DNA of 64,000 bases from positions 62,001-126,000 of the forward strand of contig CACJLN010000002.1 in NCBI GenBank assembly GCA_902594255.1, read 5' to 3'. Shown here piece after piece: positions 52,391 through 61,946 of the stretch. This DNA comes from an uncultured Pelagibacteraceae bacterium (GTDB lineage: Bacteria; Pseudomonadota; Alphaproteobacteria; Pelagibacterales; Pelagibacteraceae). Numbering within the stretch: the first letter of the stretch is position 1; every line of letters starts with the position of its first letter. A program made the position numbers and the translations under genes. Under the pieces are notes generated by a model. That model made no database searches and was not told the origin of the DNA. It worked only from the letters and a program-made list of their open reading frames with translations.

Positions 52391-52948
52391 ATGAAATTTA
52401 TAAAAATTTTTATATTTATATTTATATCCTTAACTAGTTCTGTTAAAGCAGATTTAGATAAAAATTTAGTTAGTGAACTTGAAGATGGTGGAAAATTAAT
52501 ATTTATAAGACACGCATATGCACCTGGAGGTGGTGATCCAAATAATTTCAATTTAAACGATTGTTCAACTCAAAGAAATTTAAGTAATGAAGGTAAAAAT
52601 CAAGCTAAAAATATTGGAGAATTTTTTAAAAAGAATAAAATCAAAATAGATAAAGTAATCTCAAGTGAATGGTGTAGGTGCAAAGATACTTCTAGCTTAG
52701 CTTTTGGAAGTTTTGAGACCAAAAATTTCTTGAATTCATTTTATAGTTCAAAGTTTGCTAAAAACAAAAAATCCCAAATGTTAGGTTTGAGGAAGTATAT
52801 TAAAAACTTTAAAAGTAAAAAAAATTTAGTATTAGTTACTCATTATGTTGTAATTTCTGAGGCTTTGAATTATGCACCATCATCTGGAGAAATTATTATT
52901 TCTGATAAAAAATTTAATATAATAGGAACTTTTAAAACAAATTATTAA
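52391..52948 (+). CDS. Histidine phosphatase family protein (secreted)
   Basis: This 185-aa protein has a signal peptide (FIFISLTSSVKA) and the phosphoglycerate-mutase-like catalytic motif LIFIRHAYAPGGGDP (RHA at about residue 40), then RNLSNEGKNQAKNIGEFF, SSEWCRCKDTSSLAFG, and the second His in LVTHYVVISEAL near 157. It is a periplasmic phosphatase of unknown substrate; similar short secreted forms are widespread in alphaproteobacteria. Confidence 0.88.
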   Translation: MKFIKIFIFIFISLTSSVKADLDKNLVSELEDGGKLIFIRHAYAPGGGDPNNFNLNDCSTQRNLSNEGKNQAKNIGEFFKKNKIKIDKVISSEWCRCKDTSSLAFGSFETKNFLNSFYSSKFAKNKKSQMLGLRKYIKNFKSKKNLVLVTHYVVISEALNYAPSSGEIIISDKKFNIIGTFKTNY

Positions 52949-52954
52949 AATATT

Positions 52955-53080
52955 ATGTCATCTAAACGAGCAATGAAACAAGCCCAAAAGCAGGCCTATG
53001 CTAAACATAGGAGCAATATTACAAATAATCGTTTCAATTCAAGAAGAAGAAACATTAATAAGAATAAAAAAAAAAATTAA
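52955..53080 (+). CDS. 41-aa basic hypothetical protein
   Basis: This hand-translated ORF starts 6 nt after the phosphatase stop. The product is rich in Lys, Arg, Asn and Gln (KQAQKQAYAKHRSN, then SRRRNINKNKKK), with no hydrophobic segment, suggesting nucleic-acid or ribosome binding, but composition alone is weak evidence in an AT-rich genome. No Shine-Dalgarno is clear. The stop overlaps the convergent gene. Confidence 0.4.
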   Translation: MSSKRAMKQAQKQAYAKHRSNITNNRFNSRRRNINKNKKKN

Positions 53081-53499
53081 CTTTCTTTTTCAAATTTTTC
53101 TATTTTTTTACACGTAGAAATTTTTGATAAGCCTTCCTCATTGTTTAGAACTGACTTCATAAAAATTTCTGATTTACCTTTTTCAATTAAAATTTGAGTG
53201 TAAAATTGAGGGTAACCATGTTTGAGAGTTAATATCTTTCCATCTTCTTCATATATATTAGTAATGTAAGTATTAGCTTTTTTTACGCTTAAATCTGTTC
53301 TTTTATGTTTTTTAAAGGTTTGTTCTTTGTAAACATAATTTCTAGTCATTGTTAATTCATCAAGATTAATTACATACTCATTTTTTAAAAATTCATCTTG
53401 CTTATCATCACACTTACTCATAATAATTATTTCTGACTCTAGTTGTTGTATTGGGAAAGAAATAAAGAGAAAAAATATTAAAAAATTAATTTTTTTCAT
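53077..53499 (-). CDS. Hypothetical secreted protein
   Basis: This protein of about 140 aa has a signal peptide (INFLIFFLFISFPIQQLES) and no recognised domain. Two Cys (MSKCDDKQDE and STCKKIEK) could form a disulfide between the ends of the mature chain. The track's start is a TTG at 53511; ATG 53499 gives the normal signal peptide and is preferred. It overlaps the upstream 57-aa membrane ORF by 14 nt. Confidence 0.65.
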   Translation of the reverse strand: MKKINFLIFFLFISFPIQQLESEIIIMSKCDDKQDEFLKNEYVINLDELTMTRNYVYKEQTFKKHKRTDLSVKKANTYITNIYEEDGKILTLKHGYPQFYTQILIEKGKSEIFMKSVLNNEEGLSKISTCKKIEKFEKES

Positions 53500-53659
53500 G
53501 TTTCTCAGCAAAAAATAAGCCTATTAAAAGCAAAGCCGTCCAACCGAGACCTAAAAGTCCTTTAAAAACACTTGTATCTGCGCTCCAAATTTTAAGAAAC
53601 AATGCTCCAAAGATAAGTCCTAAAATGTATATGATTATTACTATTGAAGTTTTACTCAT
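53486..53659 (-). CDS. 57-aa two-segment membrane protein
   Basis: This hand-translated ORF lies between the DUF1289 gene and the secreted-protein gene and overlaps both (8 and 14 nt). The sequence has two hydrophobic segments (IVIIIYILGLIFGALFL and LLGLGWTALLLIGLFFA) linked by KIWSADTSVFKG. The regular overlaps and clear topology argue for a real gene. No family is recognised. Confidence 0.6.
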   Translation of the reverse strand: MSKTSIVIIIYILGLIFGALFLKIWSADTSVFKGLLGLGWTALLLIGLFFAEKHEKN

Positions 53660-53903
53660 TTTTTAAATTTTTTTTAAATAAAGAAATACCATTTTCAATT
53701 TTATATGTATAGGACTCTTCAAAACTTTTTAATTGCCACCCAGATAGTCTTTTTTTAATAATATCCAAGTTTTCTTTTTTCCATTGATCTGATGTTTCTT
53801 CAAGTTTCCAAATTTTTTTTTCGTCATTAGTTCTTCCACAACCATAACAATATCCTGATTTTGGATCTGTTTTACAAATACTTATACATGGAGAAACAAT
53901 CAT
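53652..53903 (-). CDS. DUF1289 small Fe-S/zinc-type protein
   Basis: This 83-aa protein has the DUF1289 motif PCISICKTDPKSGYCYGCGRTNDEKKIW at residues 5-32, with four Cys likely to bind a metal. Its function is unknown; family members are common in proteobacteria. The track starts 21 codons upstream, but ATG 53903 is directly before the motif and gives the usual family N terminus. Confidence 0.85.
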   Translation of the reverse strand: MIVSPCISICKTDPKSGYCYGCGRTNDEKKIWKLEETSDQWKKENLDIIKKRLSGWQLKSFEESYTYKIENGISLFKKNLKNE

Positions 53904-53948
53904 GTTAACATTATAGAGGAAATTTATTATAATTAACAATAATTCTCG

Positions 53949-53977
53949 TTGGACAAATAGTTTCAATACTATATAAA
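53949..53977 (+). promoter_or_regulatory. Promoter of tRNA-Leu (and tig)
   Basis: TTGGAC, a 17-nt spacer and TATAAA lie 15 nt upstream of the tRNA 5' end. No other promoter fits in the 13 nt between the tRNA and tig. Confidence 0.6.
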
Positions 53978-53991
53978 ACCACTAAATTTGT

Positions 53992-54076
53992 GGGGCGATG
54001 GCGGAATTGGTAGACGCGTTGGTCTTAGGAACCAATAGAGCAATCTGTGAAGGTTCGAGTCCTTTTCGCCCTACCA
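53992..54076 (+). tRNA. tRNA-Leu (anticodon TAG)
   Basis: This 85-nt class II tRNA has D-arm GCGGAATTGGTAGACGC, anticodon stem-loop TTGGT-CTTAGGA-ACCAA giving TAG, a variable arm, T-arm AAGGTTCGAGTCCTT and an encoded CCA. The acceptor is GGGGCGA/TCGCCCT with a G-T first pair. The tig gene begins 13 nt later. Confidence 0.93.
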
Positions 54077-54089
54077 CTTAGTAAAATTT

Positions 54090-55514
54090 ATGAAAGTAAC
54101 AGTAGAAAATAAAAAAGGTTTAAACAAAGATCTTAAAGTATTCGTGGATAAGAAAACTATGAGTACTTATATGGACGAGAAGTATGAGGAAATAAAAGGA
54201 ACTGTTAATTTAAAAGGTTTTAGACCAGGTAAAGTTCCTAAAGAAATTCTAAAAAGACAATTTGGTAAGGCTGTTTTTGGTGAAGTTTTAGATAAGGTTA
54301 TTAAAGAAACTTCAACAAAGGCATTAGAGGAAAATAAAATTAAACCTGCTGGCCAACCAAAATTAGATCTTAAAACCTACGGGGAAGACAAAGAACTTGA
54401 ATATATAATTTCTGTAACAGAACTTCCTAAAGTTGAAACTAAATCTATAGAGAACATCAAATTTAACGAATACAAAGTTAAAATTGATGAAAAAGAAACT
54501 GATAAAAGAATAGATGAAATTGCAAAAAACCAACCTAATTTTAAAGAGTCTTCTCAAGATAGTAAAGCCAAAGAAGGAGACTTAGTAATATTTGACTACA
54601 AAGCTACAGTTGATGACAAGCCATTTAAAGGAGATGAAGGCAAGAATACACAATTGACATTAGGCAAAGATTTGTTCTTAAAAGGTTTTGATAAACAATT
54701 AATTGGTGTAAAAAAAGGTGACGAAAAGCTAGTTGAAGCTATTTTACCAGAAAACTTTCCAGAAAAAGATTTAGTAAATAAAAAAGCAAAGTTTAATTGT
54801 AAAATTACTTTAATTAAACATCCTGAAAAAGTAGTTGTAGATGATGAATTTGCTAAAAATTTAGGAGCAAAAGACTTAAAAGATCTAAAGTCACTGATAT
54901 CTAAACAAATAAACGATGAGTATAAAAATTCATTAGATAGACTTTCAAAAAATCAAATTTTAAAAGAAATAGAGAAATTTAAAGTAAATGAGATCCCAGA
55001 AAATTTAATTGAGGAAGAAGTAAAGATACTTTCACAAGGTATGAAAGAAGAAGATGCAAAAAAAAGTAAAAAGAATTTTGAAGATGTGGCTAAAAAAAGA
55101 ATTAAAGTTGGTTTAATACTCAATGAGTTTGGTGAACAAAATAAAATTAGTGTTACAGAACAAGAATTACAAGCAGAAGTTCAAAAACAAATAAGAATGA
55201 TGCCCGGACAAGAAAAAATGGTAATGGATTTTTATCAAAAAAACAAATCAGCTTTGACAAGTTTAAGGGGCACTGTTTATGAGGAAAAAATCATATCTGC
55301 TATTAAAGAAAAAGCAAAAGGTAGTCTAAAAGAAGTCACAAAAGATGAAGCTGAAAAAATTTTGAAGGAGTCACAAAAAACAGAGAGTGATGTCTTAAAT
55401 GAGAAAAAAAATTCAAATAATAAAAAAGTAGAAGCAAAAAAATCTCCTACCAAAAAAACTTCAGTAAAATCAGCTAAATCAAAACCTAAAGCAAAAAAAG
55501 TTAGCAAAAAGTAA
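54090..55514 (+). CDS. tig: Trigger factor
   Basis: This 474-aa ribosome-bound chaperone and peptidyl-prolyl isomerase has the ribosome-binding motif [17 protein letters not shown] at residues 46-62, a PPIase domain ([20 protein letters not shown] near 163, [21 protein letters not shown] near 192), and a helical C-terminal domain. An extra 45-residue Lys/Ser-rich tail ([20 protein letters not shown]) extends it beyond the usual 430-440 aa. It heads the tig-clpP-clpX-lon group and directly follows tRNA-Leu. Confidence 0.95.
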   Translation: MKVTVENKKGLNKDLKVFVDKKTMSTYMDEKYEEIKGTVNLKGFRPGKVPKEILKRQFGKAVFGEVLDKVIKETSTKALEENKIKPAGQPKLDLKTYGEDKELEYIISVTELPKVETKSIENIKFNEYKVKIDEKETDKRIDEIAKNQPNFKESSQDSKAKEGDLVIFDYKATVDDKPFKGDEGKNTQLTLGKDLFLKGFDKQLIGVKKGDEKLVEAILPENFPEKDLVNKKAKFNCKITLIKHPEKVVVDDEFAKNLGAKDLKDLKSLISKQINDEYKNSLDRLSKNQILKEIEKFKVNEIPENLIEEEVKILSQGMKEEDAKKSKKNFEDVAKKRIKVGLILNEFGEQNKISVTEQELQAEVQKQIRMMPGQEKMVMDFYQKNKSALTSLRGTVYEEKIISAIKEKAKGSLKEVTKDEAEKILKESQKTESDVLNEKKNSNNKKVEAKKSPTKKTSVKSAKSKPKAKKVSKK

Positions 55515-55546
55515 GCACAAGTTGTATAAGTAAAACGAATCAATTT

Positions 55547-56158
55547 ATGACAACAAAAATTGCTGAACACATGAACACTCTTGTCCCTATGGTTGTTGAA
55601 CAATCTAATAAAGGTGAAAGAGCCTATGATATTTATTCTAGACTTTTAAAGGAAAGAATAATTTTTTTAACTGGTCAAATTAATGATACGGTTGCTTCAT
55701 TAGTAACTGCACAACTTTTGTTTTTGGAAGCTGAGGATCCTAAAAAAGAAATTTATTTTTATATAAATAGTCCAGGAGGGTTAGTAACAGCAGGTTTAGG
55801 TATTTATGATACAATGCAATATATCAAACCAGAAATTTCAACTTTATGCATTGGTCAAGCTGCATCAATGGGTTCTTTTTTATTGGCTGCAGGCAGTAAA
55901 GGTAAAAGATTTTCATTACCAAATTCTAGAATTATGGTTCATCAGCCTTCAGCTGGTTTTCAAGGACAGGCTACTGATATTGAAATTCATGCAAAAGAAG
56001 TTCTAGATTTAAAAAATAGATTGAATGAAATTTACTCAAAACACACAGGTAAATCAGTTGAGGAAATAAAATCTGCTCTAGAAAGAGATAATTTTATGAC
56101 AGCCCGTGTTGCTAAAGACTTTGGATTGGTAGATCAGGTTGTTGAGAAAAGATCTTAA
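55547..56158 (+). CDS. clpP: ATP-dependent Clp protease proteolytic subunit
   Basis: This 203-aa serine protease forms the tetradecameric chamber used by ClpX. The oxyanion strand YFYINSPGG lies near residue 69, the nucleophile in [14 protein letters not shown] (Ser about 107), and the His in [15 protein letters not shown] (about 131). Length is standard. It lies 32 nt after tig and 88 nt before clpX. Confidence 0.96.
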   Translation: MTTKIAEHMNTLVPMVVEQSNKGERAYDIYSRLLKERIIFLTGQINDTVASLVTAQLLFLEAEDPKKEIYFYINSPGGLVTAGLGIYDTMQYIKPEISTLCIGQAASMGSFLLAAGSKGKRFSLPNSRIMVHQPSAGFQGQATDIEIHAKEVLDLKNRLNEIYSKHTGKSVEEIKSALERDNFMTARVAKDFGLVDQVVEKRS

Positions 56159-56246
56159 AATACTACATATTGTAACAACCAATAATAGAACTTGATAATA
56201 TAAACTCCTTTATAATAAAGTAAATCATTGATTCGTTTTTTAAATT

Positions 56247-57518
56247 ATGAGCACAAATAATAAAAATATTCTTTATTGTTCTTTTTGCGGAAAGAGCCAA
56301 CATGAAGTCAGAAAGCTAATTGCTGGACCAACTGTATTCATATGTGATGAGTGTGTTGAGCTTTGTATGGATATTATTAAAGAGGAAAATAAAGATACAT
56401 TTGTAAAACACCAAGATGGATTACCATCACCAAAAGAAATTTGTGCAGTTTTAAATGATTATGTAATTGGTCAAGATCATGCAAAAAAAGTTCTATCAGT
56501 TGCCGTACACAATCATTATAAAAGATTAAACTATGAAAATAAAACTAGTAAAAATGTTGAGTTATCAAAATCCAATATTCTTCTAGTAGGACCTACAGGT
56601 TGTGGAAAAACTTTACTAGCCCAAACTTTAGCTAGAATACTTGATGTACCTTTTACTATGGCTGACGCAACAACTTTGACTGAAGCTGGTTATGTTGGAG
56701 AAGATGTAGAAAATATAATTTTAAAACTTCTGCAAGCAGCGGACTATAATGTAGAAAAAGCTCAAAGAGGAATTGTTTATATTGATGAAGTAGATAAGAT
56801 AAGTAGAAAATCTGAAAATCCATCTATCACAAGAGATGTCTCAGGAGAGGGTGTTCAACAAGCCTTACTAAAAATTATGGAGGGTACAATTGCAAGTGTT
56901 CCACCTCAAGGTGGACGAAAACATCCTCAACAAGAATTTTTGCAGGTTGATACAACTAATATTCTATTTATTTGTGGTGGAGCCTTTGCTGGTTTAGATA
57001 AAATAATTTCACAAAGAGATAAAGGAACCTCCATCGGATTTGGAGCAGATGTTAAAGATACGCAAAATAAAAAAACTGGGGAATGGATGAAAAGTTTAGA
57101 ACCTGAGGATTTATTAAAATATGGATTAATTCCAGAATTTGTTGGAAGACTACCTATGATCGCAACACTAGAGGATTTGGATGTCAAATCTTTAATAAAA
57201 ATTATACAAGAACCCAAAAACTCTTTAACAAAACAATATCAGGAATTATTTAAATTAGATGGTGCAAAACTTACTTTTAAAGAAAATGCTTTAAAAGAAA
57301 TTGCTCAAAAAGCAATAAAGAAAAAAACTGGAGCAAGAGGGCTTAGAGCAATAATGGAGAATATTTTATTAAAAACGATGTATGATTTACCTGGAATGGA
57401 AAATATTCAAGAAGTAATAGTTGATGCTAATTCTGCAAAAGGACTTTCAGAACCGATTTTAATTCATTCAAAAGGTGATTCGAGCACAATAAAAACCAAC
57501 AAAACTACAGCGGCTTAA
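56247..57518 (+). CDS. clpX: ATP-dependent Clp protease ATP-binding subunit ClpX
   Basis: This 423-aa AAA+ unfoldase has an N-terminal zinc domain (CSFCGKS...CDECVELC), Walker [13 protein letters not shown] near residue 114, pore loop GYVGEDVEN near 149, Walker [11 protein letters not shown] near 178, and RPxGG-type pore-2 region [10 protein letters not shown] near 223. It recognises tagged and specific substrates and feeds them to ClpP. The order tig-clpP-clpX-lon is conserved in proteobacteria. Confidence 0.97.
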   Translation: MSTNNKNILYCSFCGKSQHEVRKLIAGPTVFICDECVELCMDIIKEENKDTFVKHQDGLPSPKEICAVLNDYVIGQDHAKKVLSVAVHNHYKRLNYENKTSKNVELSKSNILLVGPTGCGKTLLAQTLARILDVPFTMADATTLTEAGYVGEDVENIILKLLQAADYNVEKAQRGIVYIDEVDKISRKSENPSITRDVSGEGVQQALLKIMEGTIASVPPQGGRKHPQQEFLQVDTTNILFICGGAFAGLDKIISQRDKGTSIGFGADVKDTQNKKTGEWMKSLEPEDLLKYGLIPEFVGRLPMIATLEDLDVKSLIKIIQEPKNSLTKQYQELFKLDGAKLTFKENALKEIAQKAIKKKTGARGLRAIMENILLKTMYDLPGMENIQEVIVDANSAKGLSEPILIHSKGDSSTIKTNKTTAA

Positions 57519-57578
57519 TATCCTTAATAAGTCATAAAAATCTATTGCAATATTTTATTTAATATCCATATTTAAGCT

Positions 57579-59957
57579 ATGGATGTCAAATTTACATTAC
57601 CGTTATTGCCACTAAGAGATATTGTAGTATTTCCGAGCATGGTAATACCTTTGTTTGTAGGACGAGATAAATCAATTTCAGCATTGAATGAGGTAATGAA
57701 AAAAGAGAAAAAAATTATTCTTGTAACTCAAAAAAATTCAGAAATAGATGATCCGAAAAAAAATGATATTTTTTTACAGGGTTGTGAGGGTAATATTTTA
57801 CAACTTTTGAAACTCCCAGATGGTACAGTCAAAGTTTTAGTAGAGGGCATTAGAAGAGTAAAAATTTTAGAATTTAATGACAATAATAAGTTTATAACTT
57901 GTGATTACTCACATTCTAAAGATGAAAATGATAAAAATGAGGACCTTTATCCTCTAGCAGTTACAGCATTAAGGAAACTTGAAAAATTAACTTCTATAAA
58001 TAAAAAAATTTCTAGCGAAACTATAAGCAATATAAAACAATTGAAAGATCCGTCACAAATTGGGGATAACATAGCTTCGCATTTATCAGCTTCAATTTCA
58101 GAAAAACAACAAATTTTTGAAACATTAGATGTTAAAAAAAGACTTAACTTAATAATTAAGATAATGGAAAATGAAACAAGCATTATTGGTGTTGAAAAAA
58201 GAATAAGGGGTAGAGTTAAAACCCAAATGGAAAAAACTCAAAGAGAATATTATTTAAATGAACAACTCAAAGCTATTCAAAAAGAATTAGGTGAAATTGA
58301 GGATGGCAAAGATGAAAGTGCAAATTTAAATAAATCTATCCTAAAAGCTAAAATGCCTAAAGATGTTGAAAAAAAATGTCTTCAAGAATTAAAGAAGTTG
58401 AAAAATATGAGTCCGATGTCAGCAGAGGCTACAGTTGTAAGAAATTATCTTGATTGGATGATTGATTTACCATGGTTCAAAAAAAGTGACGTGGATATTG
58501 ATTTAAATAAGGCTTTAAACATTTTAGATAAAGATCACTATGGATTAGAAAAAATTAAAGAAAGAATAATAGAATTTTTGGCTGTTCAAAAAAGGATGGG
58601 TAAAATTAAAGGTCCTATACTATGTTTAGTCGGACCTCCTGGTGTAGGTAAAACTTCTCTAGGAAAATCAATTGCAAAAGCTACAAACAGAGAATTTGTA
58701 AGAATGTCTGTTGGTGGGATGAGAGATGAAGCTGAAATTAGAGGGCATAGAAGAACTTATATTGGTTCTTTACCAGGTAAAATAATTCAGATGATGAAAA
58801 AAGCTGGAACAAAAAATCCACTTATCCTTTTAGATGAAATAGATAAAATTGGAAATGATTATAGAGGTGATCCTTCATCTGCTCTACTTGAAGCATTAGA
58901 TCCAGAGCAAAACACAAATTTTAACGATCATTATTTAGAGGTGGACTATGATTTATCAGATGTAATGTTCGTCACTACAGCAAACACTTTGAATATTTTA
59001 CCTCCATTATTAGATAGAATGGAAGTTATAAGATTAGCTGGATATACTGAGGATGAAAAACTTAATATTGCAAATAAATATTTATTACCCAAACAAATAA
59101 AAGATAATGGTGTTAAAGAGGAAGAAATGAAACTTGGTGATGATATTATTAAAGAAATTATAAGAAATTATACAAAAGAGTCTGGAGTAAGAAATTTAGA
59201 AAGAGAAATCTCAAAAGTTGCTCGTAAAGTTGTAAAAAAAGTTGTTTCAGGTGAAAAAAAAGAAGTAGTAGTTGATAAAAAAAATCTTCAAGATTTTCTT
59301 GGAGTTGCGAAATTTAAGTCTGGTGAATTAGAAAGTGAAAATAAGGTTGGTATAGTGACTGGTTTAGCATGGACTGAATATGGTGGTGAAATTTTAAAGA
59401 TTGAAACTGTGACAATGCCAGGTAAAGGAAGAATGCAAATTACTGGTAAACTTGGTGATGTTATGCAAGAATCTGTTAAGGCAGCTAAATCTTTTGTTAG
59501 ATCAAAATGTCTGGAATATGGAATAATCCCACCATTATTTGAAAAAAAAGATTTCCATATCCACGTACCAGAGGGAGCTACACCAAAAGATGGACCATCA
59601 GCTGGTATTGGTATGGTCACTTCTATTGTATCGTCTCTAACAAATATTCCAGTTAAAAAAGATATTGCGATGACAGGAGAGGTTACAATTACTGGTCAGG
59701 TGTTACAAATTGGAGGATTAAAAGAAAAATTATTGGCGGCTCATAGAGCAGGTATAAAAGAAGTTTTAATCCCTAAAGAGAACGAAAAAGATCTAATAGA
59801 TATGCCAAAAAAAATTACTGATGAGATTAAGATTACACCTATTGAGTATGCAGACGAAGTTTTAAAGATAGCTTTAACCAAAGAGCTTAAAAAAACTGAG
59901 TGGGTAGAAGTCGATTTAACTAAAAAAGACGATAAATCTCAAGCAAGCATTCAATAA
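57579..59957 (+). CDS. lon: ATP-dependent protease Lon
   Basis: This 792-aa protein has the N-terminal substrate domain (LPLLPLRDIVVFPSMVIPLFVGR), AAA+ module (Walker A GPPGVGKTSLGKS near residue 352; Walker B LILLDEIDKIG near 415) and C-terminal serine-lysine protease domain (PKDGPSAGIGM, Ser about 676; GGLKEKLLAAHRAG, Lys about 719). It degrades damaged and regulatory proteins in the cytoplasm. It starts 60 nt after clpX. Confidence 0.97.
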   Translation: MDVKFTLPLLPLRDIVVFPSMVIPLFVGRDKSISALNEVMKKEKKIILVTQKNSEIDDPKKNDIFLQGCEGNILQLLKLPDGTVKVLVEGIRRVKILEFNDNNKFITCDYSHSKDENDKNEDLYPLAVTALRKLEKLTSINKKISSETISNIKQLKDPSQIGDNIASHLSASISEKQQIFETLDVKKRLNLIIKIMENETSIIGVEKRIRGRVKTQMEKTQREYYLNEQLKAIQKELGEIEDGKDESANLNKSILKAKMPKDVEKKCLQELKKLKNMSPMSAEATVVRNYLDWMIDLPWFKKSDVDIDLNKALNILDKDHYGLEKIKERIIEFLAVQKRMGKIKGPILCLVGPPGVGKTSLGKSIAKATNREFVRMSVGGMRDEAEIRGHRRTYIGSLPGKIIQMMKKAGTKNPLILLDEIDKIGNDYRGDPSSALLEALDPEQNTNFNDHYLEVDYDLSDVMFVTTANTLNILPPLLDRMEVIRLAGYTEDEKLNIANKYLLPKQIKDNGVKEEEMKLGDDIIKEIIRNYTKESGVRNLEREISKVARKVVKKVVSGEKKEVVVDKKNLQDFLGVAKFKSGELESENKVGIVTGLAWTEYGGEILKIETVTMPGKGRMQITGKLGDVMQESVKAAKSFVRSKCLEYGIIPPLFEKKDFHIHVPEGATPKDGPSAGIGMVTSIVSSLTNIPVKKDIAMTGEVTITGQVLQIGGLKEKLLAAHRAGIKEVLIPKENEKDLIDMPKKITDEIKITPIEYADEVLKIALTKELKKTEWVEVDLTKKDDKSQASIQ

Positions 59958-60026
59958 CAATACTTGTTTCATCAAATATCTGTTTTTTATAAGTGTTTAT
60001 AAACTTATCATGTTATTATTTAATTT

Positions 60027-60701
60027 ATGAAAAAAATAATAGGAAAACCAGTTGAAACAAATCAAAAACTAATAGAGTTAATTGAAAGATTAAAAATTAA
60101 CAATTTTTATTTAAAAAATAATAAAGATTTTAGAGATCAAATTCTTAAAGATATAAATATTGAAGATGAAATTCTAGACATTGGAAAAGCAATGAGGGAT
60201 AAATTTAATAAAATTGTTTGTAAAAACGTTGAAACTTTAGACGTTAATGATTTTGGAAGTTATCCAGACATAGTGTGTGACATATGTTCTGATGTAACCC
60301 AATTAGAAAATAAGTACGATAAAATTATTTGTATAGCAATTCTTGAACATGTTTATGATCCATTTAAAGCAATTTTTAATTTAAAAAAAATGCTTAAAAC
60401 TGATGGTAAAATTTATGGTTACGTTCCATATCTCTTTTATTATCACGCTCCTACAGATTTAAAATTTCAAGATTATTTTAGATTTTCAAAAGATGCTTTG
60501 GCTTATTTATTTAAAGATTTTAATGATGTGGAGTTATATCCTGTTAGAGGCAGAATATCATCATCGTTTAATATGATGTTTGCAGGAAGATGGAAAAAAT
60601 ATATGGAAAAAACAAATATTAATATTTTATTAGACAAACTATCAAGTAATGAAAAAAATCTAAAACAGTGTAGTGGTTTTAATTTTATTGTTAAAAAATA
60701 A
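60027..60701 (+). CDS. Class I SAM-dependent methyltransferase
   Basis: This 224-aa protein has a degenerate but recognisable methyltransferase fold: DEILDIGKAM near residue 48 in place of the glycine-rich motif I, a conserved Asp in DIVCDICSDV near 82, and DKIICIAILEHVYDPFKAI near 97, typical of Methyltransf_11-type enzymes. C-terminal residues (DYFRFSKDALAYLFKDF) resemble polysaccharide-associated methyltransferases. The substrate is unknown; it is an isolated gene between lon and two tRNA genes. Confidence 0.75.
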   Translation: MKKIIGKPVETNQKLIELIERLKINNFYLKNNKDFRDQILKDINIEDEILDIGKAMRDKFNKIVCKNVETLDVNDFGSYPDIVCDICSDVTQLENKYDKIICIAILEHVYDPFKAIFNLKKMLKTDGKIYGYVPYLFYYHAPTDLKFQDYFRFSKDALAYLFKDFNDVELYPVRGRISSSFNMMFAGRWKKYMEKTNINILLDKLSSNEKNLKQCSGFNFIVKK

Positions 60702-60733
60702 TTTTTTAAGCCATTTTTAATAATTAATTGAAC

Positions 60734-60761
60734 TTGACGTTGATGTGCTAATAGATATAAA
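60734..60761 (+). promoter_or_regulatory. Promoter of the tRNA-Val/tRNA-Asp unit
   Basis: TTGACG, a 16-nt spacer and TATAAA lie 17 nt upstream of the tRNA-Val 5' end. Confidence 0.7.
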
Positions 60762-60778
60762 ACAATATTTTTGGTCAA

Positions 60779-60854
60779 GGGCGGTTAGCTCAGTTGGTAG
60801 AGCATCTCGTTTACACCGAGGGGGTCAAAGGTTCGAGTCCTTTACTGCCCACCA
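60779..60854 (+). tRNA. tRNA-Val (anticodon TAC)
   Basis: This 76-nt tRNA has acceptor GGGCGGT/ACTGCCC, D-arm TAGCTCAGTTGGTAGAGCA, anticodon stem TCTCG/CGAGG with loop TTTACAC (anticodon TAC), T-loop GGTTCGAGTCC and encoded CCA. tRNA-Asp follows after 14 nt on the same transcript. Confidence 0.95.
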
Positions 60855-60868
60855 GAAGAATCAGAAGT

Positions 60869-60945
60869 GGGGGTGTAGCTCAGTTGGTTAGAGCGATCGC
60901 CTGTCACGCGATAGGTCGAGGGTTCGAGTCCCTTCACTCCCGCCA
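60869..60945 (+). tRNA. tRNA-Asp (anticodon GTC)
   Basis: This 77-nt tRNA has acceptor GGGGGTG/CACTCCC, D-arm TAGCTCAGTTGGTTAGAGC, anticodon loop CTGTCAC (GTC), T-loop GGTTCGAGTCC, discriminator G and encoded CCA. It is paired with tRNA-Val; the nuo operon starts 105 nt downstream. Confidence 0.95.
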
Positions 60946-61050
60946 CTTTTTCATTAACAGCTAATAATAATTGTCAATTAAGCCCAATATTTTGAATAAT
61001 GTGACCTAACACCACTTCATCTAGCTATAAAAAATGATATATATTCCTCC

Positions 61051-61419
61051 ATGACTGCGGAATTTTTAAAAGATTATTTACCTATAATATTATTCTTAAT
61101 TATTGCATTAGGTTTAAGCTGTGCTTTTATAGCTGTAAATTTTATTTTATCTCCAAAAAATCCAGATCCTGAAAAATTATCAGCTTATGAATGTGGTTTT
61201 GAACCTTTTCAGGATTCGAGAATGGAATTTGATGTAAGATTTTATCTAGTTGCAATACTTTTTATTATTTTTGATCTTGAAATCGCATTTTTATTTCCAT
61301 GGGCTATTTCATTAGGAAATATAGGCATCTTAGGATTTTCTTCAATGATGATTTTTTTATTCATATTAACGATTGGGTTTATTTATGAGTGGAAAAAAGG
61401 TGCATTAGACTGGGAATAA
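61051..61419 (+). CDS. nuoA: NADH-quinone oxidoreductase subunit A
   Basis: This 122-aa protein has three membrane helices, with the conserved loop [44 protein letters not shown] between helices 1 and 2, containing the quinone-channel Cys and the Asp/Glu pair. It starts the complex I operon. A TATAAA-like element at 61026 could be its promoter -10, with a poor -35. Confidence 0.95.
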   Translation: MTAEFLKDYLPIILFLIIALGLSCAFIAVNFILSPKNPDPEKLSAYECGFEPFQDSRMEFDVRFYLVAILFIIFDLEIAFLFPWAISLGNIGILGFSSMMIFLFILTIGFIYEWKKGALDWE

Positions 61420-61429
61420 GTTTTTTTAA

Positions 61430-61945
61430 ATGAATAATAATTTAGATCAAGTACCTGAAGAGTTTAAACAGCTTGCTGAGGATTTTGGCAAGAATGGATT
61501 TATTACTACTTCCTTGGAGAACTTAGTTAATTGGTCAAGATCTGGCTCTTTACACTGGATGACTTTCGGGCTCGCTTGTTGTGCAGTTGAAATGATGCAG
61601 ACAGCTATGCCGAGGTATGATCTTGAGAGATTTGGTGCTGCTCCTAGAGGATCACCAAGACAATCTGATGTTATGATAGTTGCAGGAACTTTGACAAATA
61701 AAATGGCACCTGCTTTAAGAAAAGTTTATGATCAAATGCCAGAGCCAAGATATGTAATATCTATGGGAAGTTGTGCTAATGGCGGAGGTTACTATCACTA
61801 TTCTTATTCTGTGGTGAGAGGATGTGATCGAATCGTACCCGTAGATGTTTATGTGCCAGGTTGCCCGCCTTCTGCCGAGGCTTTGTTGTACGGAATAATG
61901 CAATTACAAAAAAAAATTAGAAACAAAGGTTCTTTTAATAGATAA
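61430..61945 (+). CDS. nuoB: NADH-quinone oxidoreductase subunit B
   Basis: This 171-aa subunit carries Fe-S cluster N2, the last electron carrier before quinone. The four ligands are in [12 protein letters not shown] (adjacent Cys, about residues 48-49), [12 protein letters not shown] near 112 and [15 protein letters not shown] near 143. It lies 10 nt after nuoA and 1 nt before nuoC. Confidence 0.97.
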   Translation: MNNNLDQVPEEFKQLAEDFGKNGFITTSLENLVNWSRSGSLHWMTFGLACCAVEMMQTAMPRYDLERFGAAPRGSPRQSDVMIVAGTLTNKMAPALRKVYDQMPEPRYVISMGSCANGGGYYHYSYSVVRGCDRIVPVDVYVPGCPPSAEALLYGIMQLQKKIRNKGSFNR

Positions 61946-61946
61946 A

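Noticed and set aside
59288-59620. 110-aa minus-strand ORF inside lon
   Set aside because: Lies within the conserved Lon protease domain; no start signal or motif of its own.
60946-61050. Strong promoter for nuoA
   Set aside because: A TATAAA exists at 61026, but the best -35 is poor and spaced 19 nt, so it is not listed as a feature.
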